Assembly: GCA_024641745.1 (NCBI GenBank)
Contig: JAHECL010000006.1
Coordinates: forward strand, 1 to 50,873
Source: Gemmatimonadota bacterium
GTDB taxonomy: Bacteria; Gemmatimonadota; Gemmatimonadetes; Gemmatimonadales; GWC2-71-9
DNA: 50,873 nucleotides
Reading direction: 5' to 3'
Part shown: positions 43,754 through 50,873 of the stretch, one piece after another
Numbering within the stretch: position 1 is the first letter of the stretch
Layout of the letters: every line of letters begins with the position of its first letter
Translations under genes and position numbers: made by a program
The notes under the pieces: model-generated
What the model was told of the DNA's origin: nothing
Seen by the model: only the letters and a program-made list of their open reading frames with translations
Databases searched by the model: none

Positions 43754-44578
43754 GTGCCTGAACTCCCCGAAGTGGAAACGATCGTCCGTGACATCCGGCC
43801 CGCCGTGGCGGGCCGGACGATCGTGCGCGCCCGCCTCTCCCACACGGACGTCCTGCGCGGCGTGACCCGCCCGACCCTGCTCCGGGGGCTGGCTGGCACG
43901 CGGATCCTGGGGGTCTCCCGGCGCGCCAAGCATGCGGTCTTCGACTTCGGCCGGCGACGCCTCGTCGTCCAGCCGGGGATGACCGGTTCGCTGGTGGTCC
44001 ACGACGCCCAGCTCACCGCCGACGAACGGCAGTATGCCGTGCTGCGCGCGGAGCTGGACGACGGGCGCACCCTGGTCTATCGCGACGTCCGGCGCCTGGG
44101 CACGCTGCTCTGGCTGGACGATCGGGGATGGGAGCGCTACGACGCCGCCATCGGTCCCGAACCGCTCGAGCACGCCTTCACCGCCGCGGCCATGCAAGCC
44201 GCCGTGGGCCGCACCCGCCAGTCGATCAAGAAGGCGCTGATGGACCAGAAGCTGCTCGCCGGCGTGGGCAACATCTACGCGAACGAGGCGCTGTTCACGG
44301 CGGGGATCGACCCCTCGCGGGAAGCGGCTCGGCTCTCGGGACCGGAGTGGGCCGCCCTGCACAGGGAGCTCCGGCGCATCCTTGCGGCGGCGGTCGCCGG
44401 CCGGGGCAGCACCGTGCGCGACTACCGCACCGGCACCGGGGCCAGGGGAAAGTTCCAGCTCTCGCTGCTGGTGTACGGCCGTGAGGGCGAGCCGTGCGTG
44501 CAATGCGGCACCACGCTGGCCGGCACCCACGCGCTCGATGCGCGCATCACCGTCTTCTGCCACCGCTGCCAGACCTGA
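43754..44578 (+). CDS. mutM: Formamidopyrimidine-DNA glycosylase
   Basis: Base-excision repair enzyme for 8-oxoguanine and formamidopyrimidines, 274 residues. It opens PELPEVETIVRDI with the catalytic Pro2/Glu3 after Met removal. The helix-two-turn-helix region has KKALMDQKLLAGVGNIYANE. The C-terminal zinc finger uses CVQC and CHRC. GTG 43754 is the only start that leaves Pro at position 2. The stop overlaps the next gene's ATG (TGATG), forming a small DNA-repair pair with a UvrC-like protein. Confidence 0.97.
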   Translation: MPELPEVETIVRDIRPAVAGRTIVRARLSHTDVLRGVTRPTLLRGLAGTRILGVSRRAKHAVFDFGRRRLVVQPGMTGSLVVHDAQLTADERQYAVLRAELDDGRTLVYRDVRRLGTLLWLDDRGWERYDAAIGPEPLEHAFTAAAMQAAVGRTRQSIKKALMDQKLLAGVGNIYANEALFTAGIDPSREAARLSGPEWAALHRELRRILAAAVAGRGSTVRDYRTGTGARGKFQLSLLVYGREGEPCVQCGTTLAGTHALDARITVFCHRCQT

Positions 44579-45684
44579 TGACCCAGCTCGCCTCCCTGGC
44601 GCTCGCCTCCGCCGATCTCGGCGCCCTGCGGGAGCGGGTGCGCCTGCTGGCCGAAAACCGGCCGGCGGTCTACCGGATGCTCGATCCGGCCGGGCGGGTG
44701 CTGTACGTGGGGAAGGCCAGGCGGCTCCGTGCGCGCCTCATGACCTACTTCCGCGCCAGCTTCCCCGACGACAAGGCGGCCCGGATCCTTCACGCGGCCG
44801 GGGACATCACCTGGGACTACGTCCATAGCGAGTTCGCCGCCTGCCTCGGTGAGCTCCGGCAGATTCGGGAGTTCCGTCCGCCGTTCAACGTCGCCATGAA
44901 CCGCACCCGGCGCGCGGTGTTCGTCAAGATCCTCGACTCCCCTGCCCCGAAGGTGTATCAGGGCGCGACCATCGGGCCTCAGGACGGGCGAGTGTACGGG
45001 CCGTTCCGCTCCCGGACCCGGGTCACCGAGGGGCTGCGGGTCCTGAACGACCTCCTGGGGCTGCGTGACTGCGAGGCCCGCATGCCGATCGTGTTCGCGG
45101 ACCAGGGCGACCTGTTCACCGCGACCACCCAGGCGGCCTGCCATCGTCACGAGCTGGGGCAGTGCACGGGGCCGTGCGCCGGGCTGGTCAGCGAGATCGA
45201 CTATCGGCGGCGGATCGAGACCGCGGTGGCGTTCCTGGAAGGCCGGACCGTCCAGCCGATCGACCGCGCAGTCGCCATGATGCAGGCTGCGGCGACGGCG
45301 CAGGACTACGAGCGCGCGGCCCGAATGCGGGAACGGTACGAACATCTCGAATGGCTGCTGGCCGCCACCGTCCGGTCGCGTGCAGCGGTGGAGCTGCTCA
45401 CCTTCGTCTTCCGTGACCCCGGGGTCTTCGGCGACGACCGTGCCTACCTGGTCCGGCGCGGCACGGTGCGCGCCTGTTTTCCCTTTCCCACCACGCCGAT
45501 CGAGCGCATCGCCTTCGGGGCCGTCGTCCGGGATGAGCTCGCGCGGGAGGAACCGGTCACCGGCCCGCTCCCGCTCGAAGCCATTGACGAGCTCCTCCTG
45601 CTGATGTCCTGGTTCCGGTCCCATCCCGATGCACTCAAGCGGACCACCCCGCTGGAGGACTGGGGTACGACCGTTTCACCCTGA
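44578..45684 (+). CDS. Short UvrC-like protein: GIY-YIG nuclease and UVR motif, no RNase H-like nuclease domain
   Basis: The 368-residue protein has a GIY-YIG-type domain at 28-105 (AVYRMLDPAGRVLYVGKARR; candidate acidic residues E85 and E92 in SEFAACLGELR). UvrC-style cysteines C165, C188, C196 and C200 (CHRHELGQCTGPC) probably bind an Fe-S cluster. A UVR-like helix pair lies at about 232-262 (MMQAAATAQDYERAARMRER). The C-terminal endonuclease-V/RNase H-like domain and HhH motifs of full UvrC (about 600 residues) are missing, so it would make at most the 3' incision, like Cho. It could also be structural. ATG 44578 overlaps the mutM stop. Confidence 0.85.
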   Translation: MTQLASLALASADLGALRERVRLLAENRPAVYRMLDPAGRVLYVGKARRLRARLMTYFRASFPDDKAARILHAAGDITWDYVHSEFAACLGELRQIREFRPPFNVAMNRTRRAVFVKILDSPAPKVYQGATIGPQDGRVYGPFRSRTRVTEGLRVLNDLLGLRDCEARMPIVFADQGDLFTATTQAACHRHELGQCTGPCAGLVSEIDYRRRIETAVAFLEGRTVQPIDRAVAMMQAAATAQDYERAARMRERYEHLEWLLAATVRSRAAVELLTFVFRDPGVFGDDRAYLVRRGTVRACFPFPTTPIERIAFGAVVRDELAREEPVTGPLPLEAIDELLLLMSWFRSHPDALKRTTPLEDWGTTVSP

Positions 45685-45687
45685 AAC
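45673..45687. repeat. Perfect palindrome spanning the UvrC-like stop codon
   Basis: GTTTCACCCTGAAAC has 6-bp inverted arms around CCC. It is followed by an AT-rich patch (CAATTAATCG) 50-60 nt before the secreted-protein gene at 45745, so it could be an operator for that gene. No good -35/-10 pair is visible. Confidence 0.35.
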
Positions 45688-45744
45688 CAATTAATCGCCT
45701 CTGCGTAGGGTGCAGGTCGCCCGTCTTCCTGCGCTGAGGTTCCC

Positions 45745-46221
45745 ATGTCACTCCGCACGCTCCTCGTCGGCACGGCCATCGTCGCCCTCCCGACCGCCGC
45801 ATCCGCCCAGTCAGCTGCCGCAACCGCATCCAGCCCGGCGACGGTCGCAACCCCTGCGCCGACGGTGCACCCGCGCGTCGGGAACGAGACCGAACTCGGC
45901 CGGAAGTACACCGCGTGGTTCTTCGCGGCGCAGTACGACAGCCTCTGGGCGCACATGAGCCAGGGCATGCGGGACGACCTGGGGGAGCCGGCGGCGATGG
46001 CCGAGCCCCGAGAGCAGCTCGCCGGCCATGCGGGGGAGGAACAGGAGGTGTTGATCGAGATGGTGATGATGCGGAACGGGCTGCCGCAGTACTGGCGGAC
46101 CGGAAGGTACTCGATGATGGAAGAACCGGTCATGCTCCGGTGGGTCATCGTCGATGGCGAGATCGGGGGGCTCGGGATGAATCCCGCCAGCAAGGCGCCG
46201 CCGACCGACCCGGAAGAGTGA
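45745..46221 (+). CDS. Small secreted protein, tandem paralogue 1
   Basis: The 158-residue product has a signal peptide (LLVGTAIVALPTAASAQSA). Its mature part starts after a Pro/Thr/Ala-rich stretch with HPRVGNETELGRKYTAWFFA and ends MNPASKAPPTDPEE. The helix-then-strand pattern (QYDSLWAHMSQGMRDDLG; YSMMEEPVMLRWVIVDGEI) resembles NTF2-like/DUF3887 folds, but this is a guess from shape. It shares most landmarks with the next gene, so the two arose by duplication. Confidence 0.8.
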   Translation: MSLRTLLVGTAIVALPTAASAQSAAATASSPATVATPAPTVHPRVGNETELGRKYTAWFFAAQYDSLWAHMSQGMRDDLGEPAAMAEPREQLAGHAGEEQEVLIEMVMMRNGLPQYWRTGRYSMMEEPVMLRWVIVDGEIGGLGMNPASKAPPTDPEE

Positions 46222-46256
46222 GCGAAGACCAAACCACCAATCACCCTGAGGCTGTC

Positions 46257-46715
46257 ATGTCTGTTCGCACCTTTGTCCTCGCCGCGGTCCTGGCCGCCAC
46301 GCCCGCCCTCCTGCTGGCGCAGTCACCGTCAGCGGACCCGGCGGCGCCGGTGCCCGTCGTGCATCCGAAGGTCGGCAATGAACTGGAGCTGGGCCGGAAG
46401 TACACGGGATGGCTCTATACCACGCAGTTCGACAGCCTTTTCGCGCACATGAGCGAGGAGATGAGCACGAGCATGGAGTCCCCCGACGCCATGGCCGAGC
46501 AGTTCTTCCAGTTCACGTCGCAGGTGGGGGAGGAAACGGCGGTCGTGGCAGAGACGGTCGTGATGCGGAAGGGCAATCCCCAGTACTGGCGCACGGCGGA
46601 CTTCTCGATGGCGCCGGAGCCGATCATGATCCGGTTTGTGATCGTCAACGGGGAGATCCGCGGGATCGGGATCAACCCGGCGAGCCAGGCCCCCCCGATC
46701 GATCCCGATCAGTAA
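46257..46715 (+). CDS. Small secreted protein, tandem paralogue 2
   Basis: The 152-residue product has a signal peptide (TFVLAAVLAATPALLLAQS). The mature sequence aligns with the preceding gene throughout: HPKVGNELELGRKYTGWLYT, FDSLFAHMSEEM, VVMRKGNPQYWRTADFSM and INPASQAPPIDPDQ. ATG 46257 lies 35 bp after its paralogue, so both are probably on one mRNA. The function is unknown; the conserved GRKYT and PQYWRT blocks may mark the shared ligand site or core. It converges with the phosphoesterase gene, with 7 bp between the stops. Confidence 0.8.
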   Translation: MSVRTFVLAAVLAATPALLLAQSPSADPAAPVPVVHPKVGNELELGRKYTGWLYTTQFDSLFAHMSEEMSTSMESPDAMAEQFFQFTSQVGEETAVVAETVVMRKGNPQYWRTADFSMAPEPIMIRFVIVNGEIRGIGINPASQAPPIDPDQ

Positions 46716-46722
46716 CGCGCCG

Positions 46723-47214
46723 CTAGGCATCTCCCGCCGCGAGCAGGGGCACCAGGCGGGCTCGCGGCGGAAGCCCCGCCTCCAGCTCCATGATGCCGAC
46801 CGACGGCGGCAGGTCGAACCGCCGGGCCCCTGCCCCACCGGGGTTCATCGCCGTCACGGTGATGTCCACGGTGGCCAGCAGGGGCCGGTGGGTGTGTCCG
46901 AAGATCAGCACGTCAGCATCGGGGAAGGCGACGTTCAGCGCTTCCGGCGTCGGACTCCCGAACTGGTTGCCGTGGGTCACCACGATCCGGATCCCCTCCA
47001 GTTCGAGCTCCGCCACCTGCGGCAGCCGTGCCTTCAGGTCCCAGCCGTCGGTGTTCCCGTACACCGCCGTGACCGGGGCGATCGCCTCCAGCTCGGTCAG
47101 GATGTCGACCGGGCCGATGTCACCGGCGTGGAGGATGCGGTCCACCTCGGCAAAGACCTCGAAGACTTCGGGGCGCAGCAATCCGTGCGTGTCGGAGATG
47201 ATCCCGAGCCTCAT
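46723..47214 (-). CDS. YfcE/MJ0936-type metallophosphoesterase
   Basis: The 163-residue calcineurin-like phosphodiesterase begins at ATG 47214 (MRLGIISDTHGLLRPEV). The five metal motifs are present in order: SDTHG, HAGDIG, GNTDGWD, THGN and GHTH. The start overlaps the UbiX stop (ATGA), so it is the last gene of the quinone transcription unit. The natural substrate is unknown and there is no evident link to quinone synthesis. Confidence 0.93.
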   Translation of the reverse strand: MRLGIISDTHGLLRPEVFEVFAEVDRILHAGDIGPVDILTELEAIAPVTAVYGNTDGWDLKARLPQVAELELEGIRIVVTHGNQFGSPTPEALNVAFPDADVLIFGHTHRPLLATVDITVTAMNPGGAGARRFDLPPSVGIMELEAGLPPRARLVPLLAAGDA

Positions 47215-47798
47215 TCCCCACCCCACCTCGGCGCGATGTCGATGCCGAGGTCGAGCTGGTCGAGCACCCGCTGCACGACGAAGTCCACCAGCTCGCCGAT
47301 GGCCCTCGGCCGGTGGTAGAACCCCGGCGCAGCGGGGATCACCACGCCGCCCGCCTCGGTCAGCGCCGTGAGGTTGCGGAGGTGCACCAACGAAAGGGGC
47401 GTCTCGCGCGGCACGACGATCAGCTTCCGCCGCTCCTTGAGCGCCACGTCAGCCGCCCGCTCCACCAGCGAGCGGCTCGATCCCTGGGCGATCGCCGACA
47501 CGGTGCCCATCGAGCAGGGGCAGATGACCATCCCCGCCCACCTCGCGGATCCGGAAGCCGGCTTGGCGCCGCGGTCGGTATCGGGATAGACCGTGACGCT
47601 TGACCAGTCACCCCCCGTCGCCGCCTGCAGCCCCTCCAGGTCGGTGATGCCGCATTCCGCCTCGAGCAGGCGCTGGCCGTGGCTCGTCACGATGAGCCAG
47701 ACCGGCACCTGGCGGGTGGCGAGCACCTCCAGGAGCCGCACGGCGTACGGGGCGCCCGAGGCGCCCGACACGGCGAGCACGATCGGATACTGGCTCAT
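47211..47798 (-). CDS. ubiX: UbiX-type flavin prenyltransferase (possible MqnM)
   Basis: Prenylates FMN to make the cofactor of UbiD decarboxylases. The 195-residue protein has the flavin-binding VSGASGAPYAVRLLEVL, the motif CPCSMGTVSAIAQGSS and the dimethylallyl-phosphate region LIVVPRETPLSLVHLRN, followed by AAPGFYHRP. It lies downstream of the UbiD homologue, separated by a small ORF whose stop overlaps this ATG. In a menaquinone-only bacterium it would act in the futalosine route; that is inferred from context. Confidence 0.94.
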   Translation of the reverse strand: MSQYPIVLAVSGASGAPYAVRLLEVLATRQVPVWLIVTSHGQRLLEAECGITDLEGLQAATGGDWSSVTVYPDTDRGAKPASGSARWAGMVICPCSMGTVSAIAQGSSRSLVERAADVALKERRKLIVVPRETPLSLVHLRNLTALTEAGGVVIPAAPGFYHRPRAIGELVDFVVQRVLDQLDLGIDIAPRWGGE

Positions 47799-47935
47799 CC
47801 ACCTCTCCGATTGCCGGTCGGGACATGCACCGGGTGAGCGGGCGGGCGAGGCGGTGGCGGGCGCTTGCGGCCCACCGGCGGCACCAATGGCCCCTTGGGC
47901 TTCTTCGGTGGCGGAATCAGGGGTTCGCGTTTCAT
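47795..47935 (-). CDS. 46-residue proline-rich basic small ORF between the UbiD and UbiX homologues
   Basis: ATG 47935 is preceded by GGAGGA with 5-nt spacing, and its TGA overlaps the UbiX ATG (ATGA), the geometry of a translated, coupled gene. The product (starting MKREPLIPPPKKPKGPLV, then VGRKRPPPPRPP) is about one third proline with many Lys and Arg. It has no signal peptide or membrane helix. I know no family. It may be a real small protein or mainly a translational relay to UbiX. It fills most of the 174-bp gap between the UbiD and UbiX homologues. Confidence 0.6.
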   Translation of the reverse strand: MKREPLIPPPKKPKGPLVPPVGRKRPPPPRPPAHPVHVPTGNRRGG

Positions 47936-47972
47936 CGTGGTCCTCCAGTGGTCAGTCCTCGGTCACTCGTAC

Positions 47973-49775
47973 CTACCACTTGCCCCGCCTCCTCTGTTCC
48001 AATCGATCTCCGAAGTACTCCCCCCAGCGTCGGTCGACCAGGCGGATCGTCTCCTCCGGCATGGTGACCGGCGGCGGGTAGCCCGGCTTCCAGGTCGCGT
48101 CGATGGCGATCCGGCCGCCGTACACCGGCTTGGCCCCCACGAATGCCTGGCGCTCGAAGATCATGTCGCGGGCCGGGTCGAACCGGGTGAAGATCCCCCA
48201 GACGATATTGCCTTCGTCGTCGAGGTCCACGTCGTCGCTCACCGCCGCCACGAACTTGACCGGCCCCAGTCCCTCCCAGCGCACCAGCTTCTCCAGGACC
48301 GCGCGCGGCTCGGCCTTCACCTGCACCACGACGAACCCGCCGTCGAGCACCCGGTGGGCACCGATGCGGCGGTCGAACGCCGACGGATCTTCGATCGCCG
48401 TCGGCGGCGCCTCCGGCGTCACGACGTCGCCCGTCGCGTCAAGCACCAGTTTGCTGCCGACGTGCATCTCGAACGAGGTGTAGTCCAGCGTGTCGAGCGG
48501 TGCAATAGGCAGCAGCAGCATCCGGTCCCGAGGATCGAAGCGGTGCCAGAGCTCGCGGAGCGTCCGGCCGAACTGCCGCACCGGCACGTCATCCCGCACC
48601 ATCACGACACACTTCGTGAGGGCGAGCTGCCCGGTGCCGAGAAGGTTCAGCGCCGTCTTGAACGACTCCAGCGGATGCCGCACCTTGACCGACACGGTGA
48701 GGAGGTTGTGGAAGACGGCATCGTCGCTCGCGAAGAGGTCCACGACGTTCGGGTTGACCACCCGAATGAGCGGGCCGATCATCTCGCCCGCCGCGAGCCC
48801 GATCCACTTGTCCTCCTGCGGCGGCTTGCCGACCACCGCACCGGGGCAGATGGCGTTCCGCCGCCGCGTGACCGTCTTCACGTGGAACACCGGGAAGGGT
48901 GATGCCTCGGAGTAGTGACCGTAATGGTCGCCGAAGGGGCCTTCCATCCTCCGCTCCCCCGCCGGCACGACCCCCTCGAGGATGAACTCCGCATTGGCGG
49001 GCACCGGCAGCCCGATGCTCCGGCCCGGGACGAACTCCGTGGCGCGCCCGCGCAGGAATCCCGCGAGGCCGAGTTCATCGAAGTCTTCCGGGAGGGGAAG
49101 GATCGCGGAGAGCATCGTCATCGGGTCGCCGCCGAGCACCACCGCCGCCTCCAGCGACTCACCCCGCCGCTCCGCCTCGTGATGGTGGCCGCGTCCCCCC
49201 TTCATGCTCTGCCAGTGCATCCCGGTGGTGGCGGCGTCGAACACCTGCAGCCGGTAGAGGCCGAAGTTCCGGATGCCGTTGACGGGGTTGTGGGTGATGG
49301 TCGGCCCGAAGGTGATGAACGGTCCGCCGTCCCGCGGCCAGCTCCAGAGGTTCGGCAGGCGATCGAGCATGGGCGCCTCGACGACTTCCTGGACCGGCGC
49401 GCGGCGCACCATGCGCGGGCGCATGAACCGCGCCTTCAGCAGGGTCGCACGCAATTCCCAGAACCTGCCAAGGGAGGGCGGGTTGAGCCGCTGGAAGGTG
49501 TCGATCAGTTCCCGGCCGACCTGCTCCGGCGGCCGGCCGATGGCGAGTTCCATCCGCCGTGCCGAGCCGTAGAGGTTCATCGCCAGCGGGAAGTCTGCGC
49601 CCTTCACCCGTTCGAACAGGAGCGCGGGCCCGTCCTGCCGGATCACCCGCTGGACGATCTCCGCCACCTCGAACGTCGGGTCCACCTCGGCGGTGACGCG
49701 CAGCAGTTCACCGCGTGCCTCGAGATGACGCACGAAGTCCTGCAGGCCGTCGAATCGCGGGGTGGACGGGGTCAC
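47973..49775 (-). CDS. ubiD: UbiD-family decarboxylase (possible MqnL)
   Basis: Prenyl-FMN-dependent (de)carboxylase of 600 residues, longer than E. coli UbiD (about 500). Recognisable blocks: LRVTAEVDPTFEVAEIVQRV, the GRPPEQVG segment, NFGLYRLQVFDAATTGMHWQ, EFVLG-like FILEGVVPAGERRMEGPFGD (contains the catalytic Glu-Arg region) and ENPHHLVK-like VRHPLESFKTALNLL. GTG 49775 lies 7 bp after the UbiA homologue. The context with UbiE, UbiA and UbiX homologues places it in terminal quinone synthesis, decarboxylating the prenylated ring acid. Confidence 0.94.
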   Translation of the reverse strand: MTPSTPRFDGLQDFVRHLEARGELLRVTAEVDPTFEVAEIVQRVIRQDGPALLFERVKGADFPLAMNLYGSARRMELAIGRPPEQVGRELIDTFQRLNPPSLGRFWELRATLLKARFMRPRMVRRAPVQEVVEAPMLDRLPNLWSWPRDGGPFITFGPTITHNPVNGIRNFGLYRLQVFDAATTGMHWQSMKGGRGHHHEAERRGESLEAAVVLGGDPMTMLSAILPLPEDFDELGLAGFLRGRATEFVPGRSIGLPVPANAEFILEGVVPAGERRMEGPFGDHYGHYSEASPFPVFHVKTVTRRRNAICPGAVVGKPPQEDKWIGLAAGEMIGPLIRVVNPNVVDLFASDDAVFHNLLTVSVKVRHPLESFKTALNLLGTGQLALTKCVVMVRDDVPVRQFGRTLRELWHRFDPRDRMLLLPIAPLDTLDYTSFEMHVGSKLVLDATGDVVTPEAPPTAIEDPSAFDRRIGAHRVLDGGFVVVQVKAEPRAVLEKLVRWEGLGPVKFVAAVSDDVDLDDEGNIVWGIFTRFDPARDMIFERQAFVGAKPVYGGRIAIDATWKPGYPPPVTMPEETIRLVDRRWGEYFGDRLEQRRRGKW

Positions 49776-49782
49776 GGGGTGC

Positions 49783-50670
49783 TCACAGGATCCGGTCGAG
49801 AAGGGCGAAGCTGAACACCGTCACCGACATGACCGCGTTCATCCGGAAGAAGGCCGCGTCGAGCCGGGAGAGATCCCCCGGCTTCACCAGCTGGTGCTCA
49901 TAGGCAAGGATCACCGCCGCCACCCCCACCCCTGCAAGGTACCACACCCCGAAGCCGGCGCCCCAGCCGAAGAGCAGGAGCGCCGGGATCGTCACCCCGT
50001 GCAGCAGCTTCCCGAGGAGGATGGCCCGCGGCTCGCCCAGACGAACCACCGCGCTCCGCAACCCCGTCGTGCGATCGAAATGCGCATCCGGAAGGGCATA
50101 GAAGATGTCGAATCCGGCCACCCAGGTCGTGACCGCCACCGTGACGGCCACGAGCAGCCAGGCGGGATCGCTCCATGCTCCCGTCACGGCAATCCACCCC
50201 CCGACCGGCGCGATGGCCAGGCTCATCCCGAGCCAGAGATGCGGCCACCAGGTGAAGCGCTTCGAGAGGCTGTATCCCATGACCCACAGGAGGGCCAGCG
50301 GGCTCAGGACAAGACAGAGCGGGTTCAGCGCGTACGAGGCCCAGATGAAGAGCATGGCGGCCAGCAGCACGGAGCCCCAGGCCTGTGCCACGCTCAGGAC
50401 GCCGCGCGGGAGCTCGCGCTCCTTCGTGCGCGGATTCATCGCATCGAACCCGCGATCGGCGATGCGGTTGAATCCCATCGCCACCCAGCGTGCCGCCGTG
50501 AACGCCACGACGACGATCCCGACGATGCGCCAGCCGACCGGCGTCCGCCAGGACGCGGCGAGCACACCGAGCAGGGCGAAGGGGAGCGCGAAGAGGGTGT
50601 GGGGCAGCTTGACGAAATTGACGTACCGGACGAGGAGCGACTCGCCGGCGAGCGTCTGGCCTTCGCTCAC
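49783..50670 (-). CDS. ubiA: UbiA-family polyprenyltransferase (possible MqnP)
   Basis: Integral membrane enzyme of 295 residues that joins a polyprenyl chain to an aromatic acid. The first Asp-rich motif is NRIADRGFD (N-x3-D-x3-D). The second is in YALPDAHFD. Eight or nine hydrophobic segments are visible (FALPFALLGVLAAS; LCLVLSPLALLWVMGYSL; LLLFGWGAGFGVWYLAGVGV). GTG 50670 overlaps the UbiE stop by 4 bp (GTGA). If the organism makes menaquinone by the futalosine pathway, this is MqnP rather than a 4-hydroxybenzoate transferase. Confidence 0.93.
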   Translation of the reverse strand: MSEGQTLAGESLLVRYVNFVKLPHTLFALPFALLGVLAASWRTPVGWRIVGIVVVAFTAARWVAMGFNRIADRGFDAMNPRTKERELPRGVLSVAQAWGSVLLAAMLFIWASYALNPLCLVLSPLALLWVMGYSLSKRFTWWPHLWLGMSLAIAPVGGWIAVTGAWSDPAWLLVAVTVAVTTWVAGFDIFYALPDAHFDRTTGLRSAVVRLGEPRAILLGKLLHGVTIPALLLFGWGAGFGVWYLAGVGVAAVILAYEHQLVKPGDLSRLDAAFFRMNAVMSVTVFSFALLDRIL

Positions 50671-50873
50671 GACCGCGTCCCCACGTGCAGCGCGCAGATT
50701 CCGCCAAAGAGGAGCGACCAGCTCACCTCGCGGAACCCGGCTGCCGTCATGCGCCCGGCCAGCGCCTTCGGCTCCGGAAAGGCGAGCACCGACTCCGGCA
50801 GCCAGGTATAGGCGTTGGAATGCCGGGAGACGAGGCGACCGATGGTCGGCAGGAGATGACGGAAGTAGAACAG
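50667..50873 (-). CDS. ubiE: UbiE/MenG-type quinone C-methyltransferase, C-terminal part (5' end beyond the window)
   Basis: The last 68 residues and the stop are visible. They read LFYFRHLLPTIGRLVS, then YTWLPESVLAFPEPKALA and AAGFREVSWSLLFGGICALH, which is the typical C-terminus of demethylmenaquinone/ubiquinone methyltransferases. The SAM-binding part lies outside the window. It is the first visible gene of a tightly coupled UbiE-UbiA-UbiD-smORF-UbiX-YfcE homologue string and would carry out the final ring methylation. Confidence 0.9.
   Translation of the reverse strand: MFYFRHLLPTIGRLVSRHSNAYTWLPESVLAFPEPKALAGRMTAAGFREVSWSLLFGGICALHVGTRS

Overview
The window is about 51 kb of very GC-rich bacterial chromosome with densely packed genes on both strands. 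It contains no insertion sequence, phage gene or CRISPR array. Several exported beta-barrel proteins, lipoproteins and DegP/Do-type periplasmic proteolysis indicate a diderm cell. The quinone genes (UbiE/MenG, UbiA, UbiD and UbiX homologues), the Omp85-type barrels and the DPP-IV-like peptidase would fit Gemmatimonadota, but that assignment is an inference from gene content and style, not from a marker gene.

Layout. (1) 1-2935, minus: an animal-type deoxyribose-phosphate aldolase followed by a two-domain ALDH16-type aldehyde dehydrogenase that runs off the left edge. (2) 3145-12040, plus: DPP-IV-like peptidase, PP2C phosphatase, a DUF2231/TPR membrane protein and two Omp85-like outer-membrane proteins, closed by a strong intrinsic terminator. 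(3) 12249-22185, plus: a proteostasis block (dnaK, htrA/degP-like, tig, clpP, clpX), with tRNA-Leu(UAG), a CDGSH Fe-S protein, engB and unknown envelope proteins. (4) 22195-26212: apbE-like lipoprotein gene (minus) head-to-head with an acyltransferase and a hybrid histidine kinase (plus). (5) 26219-32502, minus: a surface beta-barrel protein, a PilB/GspE ATPase fused to a response-regulator receiver, a Nudix hydrolase and a parallel beta-helix protein. (6) 32506-34761, plus: a lipoprotein and an FHA-GAF-adenylate cyclase. (7) 34766-40072, minus: an HD-GYP response regulator heading an operon with glmM, glmS, dtd and maf. (8) 40171-46715, plus: a Cys/Met-metabolism PLP enzyme, M48 peptidase, purD, mutM/fpg, a short UvrC-like protein and two tandem secreted paralogues. 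(9) 46723-50873, minus: the terminal menaquinone genes, a proline-rich small ORF coupled to the UbiX homologue, and a YfcE-like phosphoesterase.

The most unusual signal is translational. Three well-supported genes (CDGSH protein, engB, histidine kinase) have an ideally spaced Shine-Dalgarno sequence in front of a codon one base away from AUG (AUC, ACG, CUG), and no ATG, GTG or TTG would give a full-length protein. A second theme is TAGATT-type -10 elements only 5-10 nt before start codons, which suggests leaderless or nearly leaderless mRNAs. Other points of interest are the PilB-receiver fusion, an Omp85 protein whose N-terminal kinase-like motifs look degenerate, two divergent pairs whose start codons overlap or nearly touch, and the 46-residue proline-rich ORF.

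No stretch longer than 300 bases lacks a gene. The longest non-coding gaps are 2936-3144 (a -10-like element) and 12041-12248 (terminator plus the dnaK leader).
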